A stretch of 9,825 nucleotides of DNA from Methanobacteriota archaeon (lineage in GTDB: Archaea > Hydrothermarchaeota > Hydrothermarchaeia > Hydrothermarchaeales > BMS3B), in contig QIGD01000097.1 in assembly GCA_003229935.1 (NCBI GenBank), positions 1-9,825 of the forward strand. Reading direction: 5' to 3'. A program made the position numbers and the translations under genes. The notes below the pieces were generated by a model. It was not told where the DNA came from, searched no databases, and was given only the letters and a program-made list of their open reading frames with translations. Shown piece by piece: positions 6,115 through 9,825 of this stretch. Positions within the stretch are counted from its first letter, which is position 1; each line of letters opens with the position of its first letter.

Positions 6115-6790
6115 TTCCAGAAAGGGAGATAAGAGAAAAGGCAAGGGGATTTGGAGTTCAGGTATCAACCATTGAGAGGGATTATGCTTAGAATTGGATT
6201 TTAAAAGGTCTATCAATAATTGATATGGCTCTTAAAGGGGGAACGGGAATAAGAAAAGTGTATTTTGGTGATTACAGGTTTTCTGATGACCTTGATTTTA
6301 CTCTATTTCAAGTGGTAGGTAAGGAAGAATTGGAAGCATTGATAAAATAATCAGTTAAAAAGGCAAAAGATGAAAGTGGAATCAATTTTAGTGAGGATGT
6401 TGGATTTCAGGAAAATGATAACGGCTTTGATATAAATGTTTATTTCCAAATAACACAGAGAAGAGAAAGCAGAACAAAAATAAAAATAGATATAACAAAA
6501 TCTGAAAATGAAAAAATATTACTGCCCTTGAATACAAAAGATGTAATCCATCCTTACACTGATAGTTTGAAGGCTAAAGTGAAAGTGTATTCTCTTGAAG
6601 AAACAATGGCAGAGAAGTTAAGAAGCCTTTTTCAGAGGACAAGACCCAGGGATTTGTATGATGTGTGGTATTTATGGAACAAAATTGATAAGAGTATTGT
6701 TCTGGATGTCTTCAAGCAAAAATGTAAATTTAAGCGGGTAAATCTTGATATAAATGAACTTAAAGGCAGAAAAAATGTTTTCAAAAATAC
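6111..6790 (+). pseudogene. abiEii: AbiEii nucleotidyltransferase toxin, two internal stops and lost C-terminus
   Basis: One continuous frame from ATG 6111 shows the AbiEii (DUF1814) nucleotidyltransferase. It has a DYA-NWILKGLS start, KGGTGIRKVYFG, FSDDLDF with the DxD metal site, and later EETMAEKLRSLF and RPRDLYDVWYLW. It is interrupted in frame by TAG at 6189-6191 and TAA at 6348-6350. Similarity ends near ELKGRKNVFKN (about 6780), where cmr4 begins in another frame, so the last ~60-80 residues are missing. The frame itself runs on to 6857. The intact toxin transfers nucleotides to RNA or another target and halts growth. A TAG read as pyrrolysine could be imagined in some archaea, but the TAA rules out a functional protein. 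An internal start at 6528 gives only the C-terminal part. Confidence 0.85.
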
Positions 6791-7560
6791 CCGGGACTTC
6801 TTTGGCAGGGGTGATGAGGGAATATGCTACTATACATTTAATGGAAACAGACAGTAGTTGTAAGTCAAAACAAAAGGAAGAAGAAAAGAGGAAATGTGCA
6901 GAAAAGGAAATTAAAAAGTATTTTGGCGATGAAGATAGACAGGGAATCCTCAGATTCTACGATGCACAGATTTTATTATTCCCGGTATCATCCATTCAGG
7001 GAACAGTATGGATTACAACAAAGGAACTGCTTGAATACTGGTTTGGAGAAGTAAAAAACCAAAACGTAGATAAACTGCTCATTCAAGAGGATATCAAGGA
7101 TAGAGCGTATGCAATTAAAGGAATAGACATAGATAAGCCCCTGAATCTTGGGTGGCTATTGCTGGAAGTGAATAGTATAACTGATAATAAAGAAGTTGTC
7201 TTACCAGATAATTTAACGAACTTTGTAAAAAGGATTGTTTTAGTCTCGGACAGACTCTTTTCCCAGATAGTAAATGATAATTTAGAGGTAAGAACATCAG
7301 TAAAAATAGACCCAGAGACAGGGACTGCCGAAGCAGGGAAATTATTCACCTATGAAGCGATACCAAGAGGCACAGTTTTAGGATTTGAAATATCTTTTGA
7401 TAAACGCAGAGAAAAAGCAGACAGCATCGAACAACTCATTGAGTCTACTTTCTCATATCTTAAACTACTTGGCATAGGCGGTTTGGGAACGAGAGGATTT
7501 GGAAGAATTGAAGTATTTAATGACGCTTCTGAAGGGGGTGATAACAATGAAAAATCTTGA
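6775..7560 (+). CDS. cmr4: Cmr4 (Cas7-group RAMP), N-terminally truncated
   Basis: This 261-residue product is Cmr4-like. KIPGTSLAGVMREY at its start corresponds to residues ~40-55 of full Cmr4. It has the FPVSSIQGTVWITTKELL block, LVSDRLFSQIV, RTSVKIDPETGTAEAGKLF, and a C-terminal glycine-rich loop GIGGLGTRGFGRIEV. Cmr4 is the backbone of the type III-B complex, in several copies along the crRNA, and cuts target RNA with an aspartate in an N-terminal loop. That loop and the first strand (~40 residues) are missing here, so slicing and probably assembly are compromised. I choose ATG 6775 because AAAGG at 6762-6766 precedes it; ATG 6754 adds seven residues from inside abiEii. The 5' end overlaps the abiEii frame, and the 3' end overlaps cmr5 by 14 bases. 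Confidence 0.82.
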   Translation: MFSKIPGTSLAGVMREYATIHLMETDSSCKSKQKEEEKRKCAEKEIKKYFGDEDRQGILRFYDAQILLFPVSSIQGTVWITTKELLEYWFGEVKNQNVDKLLIQEDIKDRAYAIKGIDIDKPLNLGWLLLEVNSITDNKEVVLPDNLTNFVKRIVLVSDRLFSQIVNDNLEVRTSVKIDPETGTAEAGKLFTYEAIPRGTVLGFEISFDKRREKADSIEQLIESTFSYLKLLGIGGLGTRGFGRIEVFNDASEGGDNNEKS

Positions 7561-7897
7561 TTATCTCTGTATTAAGTATGGTCAGCAAATGGCAAAAGAT
7601 TCTGAAAATACTATCAGAAATGCACTTGGTGTTTTGCAGGAAGACGGGGTTTACGCAATGTTCCTGTGGCTTGAGAGTAAGGACAGAGAAATAAGAAAAA
7701 AGATAATCCCTTTACTAAATGAAGAAGAAATAAAAAAATATCTCCTGAATGATTTTCAAAATTTTCCTGAAGGCTTTATGGAATTCAGTGAAAAACTGAA
7801 ATACATTGCTAAGGATGTTGACAAACTTTTATTCACGAAAAAGATACTCGAACGGACATTAACCTATGCTTTATACCATGCAAAGATAGGTGAATAA
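7547..7897 (+). CDS. cmr5: Cmr5 small subunit (Cas11 group)
   Basis: This 116-residue helical protein has the Cmr5 pattern: an N-terminal helix ending GQQMAK, then NALGVLQEDGVYAMFLWLESK at about 25-45, where the family has its conserved helix pair, and lysine/glutamate-rich helices after that. Cmr5 forms the inner filament of the type III-B complex next to Cmr4 and Cas10 and contacts the crRNA-target duplex. I choose ATG 7547, overlapping cmr4 by 14 bases, because GGGGGTG at 7533-7539 lies 7 bases upstream. A longer frame from 7499 would read through the cmr4 C-terminus and has no support. The gene is intact, but Cas10, its main partner, is not in the window. Sequence conservation of Cmr5 is low, so position next to cmr4 is part of the evidence. 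Confidence 0.72.
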   Translation: MKNLDYLCIKYGQQMAKDSENTIRNALGVLQEDGVYAMFLWLESKDREIRKKIIPLLNEEEIKKYLLNDFQNFPEGFMEFSEKLKYIAKDVDKLLFTKKILERTLTYALYHAKIGE

Positions 7898-7898
7898 A

Positions 7899-8831
7899 AT
7901 GTGGAAAAGGATAGATGTTATATTCTCTTTAAGAAATCCTCTGCACATAGGATTTTTGCCAAGTAAAGGCTCTGTGGTCTCACCTACAAGATATTATGTT
8001 CCCGGGAAAAATTTCTGGGGTGCTATAACAAAGAGAACAACAGAAAATCTTTTTAAGGACCCAACCGGAAAAGATTATCAGAAGATGGGAGAGGAAATTA
8101 AAAATAATTTTAGATTTTCATATTTCTATCTTTATTATACAGAAATAATTTACATTCCCTCCTATACTGATAAAGGATTAATGTTTGGAGATAAAAACCA
8201 AATAGACAGATTAGAATTTGAGCGCAAGTTTGTAGGAAGTAGAGTCTTAACAGAAATAGATAGAAGCTCAGGGACTGCAAAAGACAAAAAACTCCATGAA
8301 ATTGAATTCATAAAAGATAGATATAAAGATGAGAGAGGGAATATTGAAAAAACAAGACTTATTGGTTGCATCTGGGTTAAAAATATTTGTAAATTAAGGG
8401 GAAATAAAGTTAAAGTCAATAACAAAGGGATTTTTGTAGATGACTTTAATTTAATTGAAGAACTAACTTTGGGTGGGGAGCAAAATTATGGATTTGGGTT
8501 GGTTGAATTAGAGTCTATTCCAAATGAGAAAATATCCCCTATAAATGACAATTTAAAAAATGAACAAATCAAAATAAATATAGAAGAGAGCGATCCAATT
8601 ATATCACATATTAAATATGTTAAAAACGTTTCTTTTCAGGGTGACATTGAAATTCTAACGGGTAGGGGGTACAAAGAGACCTCCTCTAAATACAAGAAAT
8701 CTCCTGGTCAGGAGCTTTCGGAGCCTGGTTATTACTTTGCACCAGGATGTTTCCTGAAGACAGAAAGATTAAAAATAATGACTTTACAGTGGAATGGAAT
8801 TATGAAATTTGATGATAAAGCCCAAGTTTGA
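7899..8831 (+). CDS. RAMP-superfamily Cas protein (Cmr6- or Cmr1-like, subunit uncertain)
   Basis: This 310-residue protein has RAMP (repeat-associated mysterious protein) features. The first strand and loop read IFSLRNPLHIGFLP, then a VPGKNFWGAITKRTTENLF helix, then a SRVLTEIDRSSGTAKDKKLHEIEF segment like the Cas7 thumb region, and a glycine-rich loop GGEQNYGFG at about 192-200. An extra C-terminal ~100 residues end with YYFAPGCFLK. In III-B operons the gene after cmr5 is usually cmr6, but Cmr1- or Cas5-like identity fits some motifs too, so I give no symbol. ATG 7899 has AGGTG 6 bases upstream; GTG 7890, overlapping cmr5, is the alternative. It looks intact and would cap or extend the crRNA complex if the missing subunits were supplied elsewhere. 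Confidence 0.75.
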   Translation: MWKRIDVIFSLRNPLHIGFLPSKGSVVSPTRYYVPGKNFWGAITKRTTENLFKDPTGKDYQKMGEEIKNNFRFSYFYLYYTEIIYIPSYTDKGLMFGDKNQIDRLEFERKFVGSRVLTEIDRSSGTAKDKKLHEIEFIKDRYKDERGNIEKTRLIGCIWVKNICKLRGNKVKVNNKGIFVDDFNLIEELTLGGEQNYGFGLVELESIPNEKISPINDNLKNEQIKINIEESDPIISHIKYVKNVSFQGDIEILTGRGYKETSSKYKKSPGQELSEPGYYFAPGCFLKTERLKIMTLQWNGIMKFDDKAQV

Positions 8832-8844
8832 CAGTTGAATCCTA

Positions 8845-8886
8845 GAATAGTGTCATATGACCCTCTTCCTTTTTCTTGAACTATTC
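8845..8886 (+). terminator. Pyrimidine-rich terminator with nested inverted repeats
   Basis: Between the converging Cas and HicBA genes lie GAATAGT (8845-8851) and its inverse ACTATTC (8880-8886). They enclose a perfect 10-base palindrome GTCATATGAC (8852-8861) and a T/C-rich run ending TTTTTCTTG. The T-rich run would end the plus-strand operon in an archaeon. The inverted repeats could serve both directions. Confidence 0.4.
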
Positions 8887-8894
8887 AATCGTCA

Positions 8895-9037
8895 CTACAT
8901 ATCTTGGTAACCCCGTGAAGAAACTAATTTCCCTTTATACCCTGAGTATAATTTGAAAAATTCTTCTAAGCTTATTTCAATGTCTTCTCTGATTATTTTA
9001 CGAGTTCTTTACCTTTAATTACAGGAAGTTTAAACAT
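8895..9037 (-). pseudogene. hicA: HicA toxin remnant with internal deletion and frameshift
   Basis: From ATG 9037 on the minus strand the frame reads MFKLPVIKGKELVK, the typical HicA beginning, and stops. A shifted frame then gives KIIREDIEISLEEFFKLY, the typical HicA C-terminal helix (GTLRKII...eEFL in relatives), and runs to TAG at 8895-8897. The middle ~35-40 residues, including the conserved GSH-type catalytic histidine region of the dsRBD-like fold, are absent. HicA toxins cleave mRNA, and this one cannot. Its start overlaps the hicB frame end by 8 bases, so the original order was hicB-hicA. Identification rests on both ends of a short protein, with gene order in support. Confidence 0.6.
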
Positions 9038-9252
9038 TCTGAGCTACTTCCAGTTCCCTGAATCCTATAAACTTGTTGAGTTCCTCGACCCTCGTTTATT
9101 CAAGGTATAATGTCTATGACTTCCTTTATGTTCTCCAAAGCCTTATCTATGGTTTCACCATAGGAATGACAGCCTTTAAACAGCGGACGGCTCACTATGT
9201 AGTACTTATCTTCGTCCTGCTCGATTATTATAGGTAGACGTACTTTTTCCAT
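9030..9252 (-). pseudogene. hicB: HicB-family antitoxin, frameshifted near its C-terminus
   Basis: From ATG 9252 the minus strand encodes 50 residues: MEKVRLPIIIEQDEDKYY, then SRPLFKGCHSYGETIDKALENIKEVIDI. This is the partial RNase-H-like HicB fold with the conserved G-C-x-S-x-G-x-T pattern. That frame stops at 9100-9102. A neighbouring frame continues with VEELNKFIGFRELEVAQNV, the usual last strand of short archaeal HicB proteins, ending at 9030, but it also contains a TAA near the junction. A frameshift plus a stop have therefore removed the C-terminal strand. GGAGA at 9261-9265 lies 8 bases before the start. HicB neutralises HicA and represses its own operon. With hicA broken, the residual protein has no obvious toxin to restrain. 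Confidence 0.72.
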
Positions 9253-9270
9253 TTTTGATGTCTCCACTTA

Positions 9271-9291
9271 AATATGTAGATTTCACATATT
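9271..9291 (-). promoter_or_regulatory. Operator-like inverted repeat upstream of hicB
   Basis: AATATGT-N7-ACATATT, two perfect 7-base arms with a 7-base spacer (centre-to-centre 14 bases), lies 19 bases before the hicB start. It overlaps AT-rich TATA-like strings read on the minus strand. This is the expected place for autoregulation by a dimeric HicB. Confidence 0.45.
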
Positions 9292-9292
9292 A

Positions 9293-9825
9293 AAGAGATT
9301 TCGTTTAAATAGGGATAGTATACACTTCCCTGCAAAGGCCTTTTGAATCAAATTCTGGGTTTTTTTGGTGGCGTGGTTTCACAGGCAAAGATATGTTGGA
9401 TGTCTGGAAGTATCGCAAAAAAAGACCATAAATTTGAAATCTGTTCAAGAGGAATATGGAAATAAACTTCTTGGAAGATACAATAAACCTGCACAATCAA
9501 CCCATCGCTAAACTCATAAAAAAAGATTCTAAGAAATACTTCCAGACAATTAAAGAGATAAGAGACATGGAGATATTTCAGTGAGTGTCCATTGTTTTTA
9601 ATATTCCCCCAGAACTGTTCTGTCAGTTTATCAATATTGTAACGGTACACAGAAAGGAATAGGCTCTGAATAAAATCCTGTTTTTGATTCACCAGTGCTG
9701 GGAGAACTGGTCAATTATGCTGCTGTTTTTCTCTATATAAGACTTAGAATTTTGAGAGCATCTTCTGTGTTGCCTTGAGGATGAGAAGTTTCCAGGGAAA
9801 AGTATAAAGGAGAACCGAAGGTAGA
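9293..9825. other. Unassigned 530-base stretch without a recognisable gene
   Basis: Nothing here matches a family I know. On the minus strand a 114-codon frame (9692-9348) is very rich in Phe, Leu, Ile and Tyr, as expected for the antisense of AT-rich, lysine-rich sequence. On the plus strand a 42-codon frame (9456-9584) reads as a charged helical peptide with KLIKKDSKKYFQTIKEIRD, but its purine-rich site is only two bases from the ATG. It may be the tail of a decayed gene. A TATA-like CTATATAAG lies at 9732-9740 and a GGAG near 9808, so a gene could start just beyond the window. Confidence 0.35.

Noticed and set aside
6189..6191. TAG as a pyrrolysine codon in abiEii
   Set aside because: A TAA follows in the same frame at 6348 and the C-terminus is lost, so the gene is dead regardless.
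7083..7547. Three overlapping minus-strand frames inside cmr4
   Set aside because: They are shadows of the cmr4 coding sequence, without starts or motifs of their own.
9348..9692. 114-codon minus-strand frame as a membrane or transposase protein
   Set aside because: The strong Phe/Leu/Ile/Tyr bias is typical of antisense frames in AT-rich DNA, and there is no motif or ribosome site I can support.

Overview
The window looks archaeal, most likely from a methane- or alkane-cycling euryarchaeon (ANME-1/Syntrophoarchaeia-like). This is inferred from gene content and expression signals. It is AT-rich and has TATA-box-like elements 25-30 bases before starts, T-run terminators and Shine-Dalgarno sites. 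It also carries a monofunctional CO dehydrogenase fragment, MNT/HEPN pairs, a Cas6b-type nuclease and an IS200/IS605-type right end. No taxonomic marker is present, so the lineage is tentative.

Layout. Positions 1-1321 are a decayed junction zone. It holds a 42-residue double-CxxC zinc-ribbon ORF followed by a degenerate copy of its own 3' half, a frameshifted C-terminal piece of cooS on the minus strand, and a lone IS200/IS605 right-end hairpin without its transposon genes. Positions 1322-2116 encode an intact MinD-family ATPase, closed by a T-run and a perfect 18-base palindrome. From 2377 to 8831 one long plus-strand gene train runs with little or no spacing: acylphosphatase-like/coiled-coil protein, MNT nucleotidyltransferase, HEPN protein, CARF-HEPN ribonuclease (frameshifted), Cas6b (3' truncated), AbiEi, AbiEii (two in-frame stops, 3' truncated), Cmr4 (5' truncated), Cmr5 and a further RAMP protein. 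A convergent, decayed HicB-HicA pair lies at 8895-9252. The last ~530 bases hold nothing I can name.

How the parts fit. This is a type III-B CRISPR-Cas locus without its signalling and large subunits. Cas6b loses its C-terminal domain at about 5312. Cmr4 homology resumes at about 6780 without the N-terminal ~40 residues that carry the family's target-cleaving aspartate. The segment between is exactly an AbiEi/AbiEii toxin-antitoxin cassette with its own TATA-like element. The simplest reading is that the AbiE cassette replaced cas6-3', cmr1, cmr2/cas10, cmr3 and cmr4-5'. The CARF-HEPN nuclease, which would depend on cyclic oligoadenylate from Cas10, is therefore orphaned here and is also split by a one-base frameshift.

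The parts that remain open are the acylphosphatase-like/coiled-coil gene, MNT, HEPN, AbiEi, cmr5 and the last RAMP gene. The head-of-operon trio (acylphosphatase-like + MNT + HEPN) is the best candidate for a little-described functional module. The rest reads as a defence locus in decay. No CRISPR array and no cas1/cas2 are present in the window.
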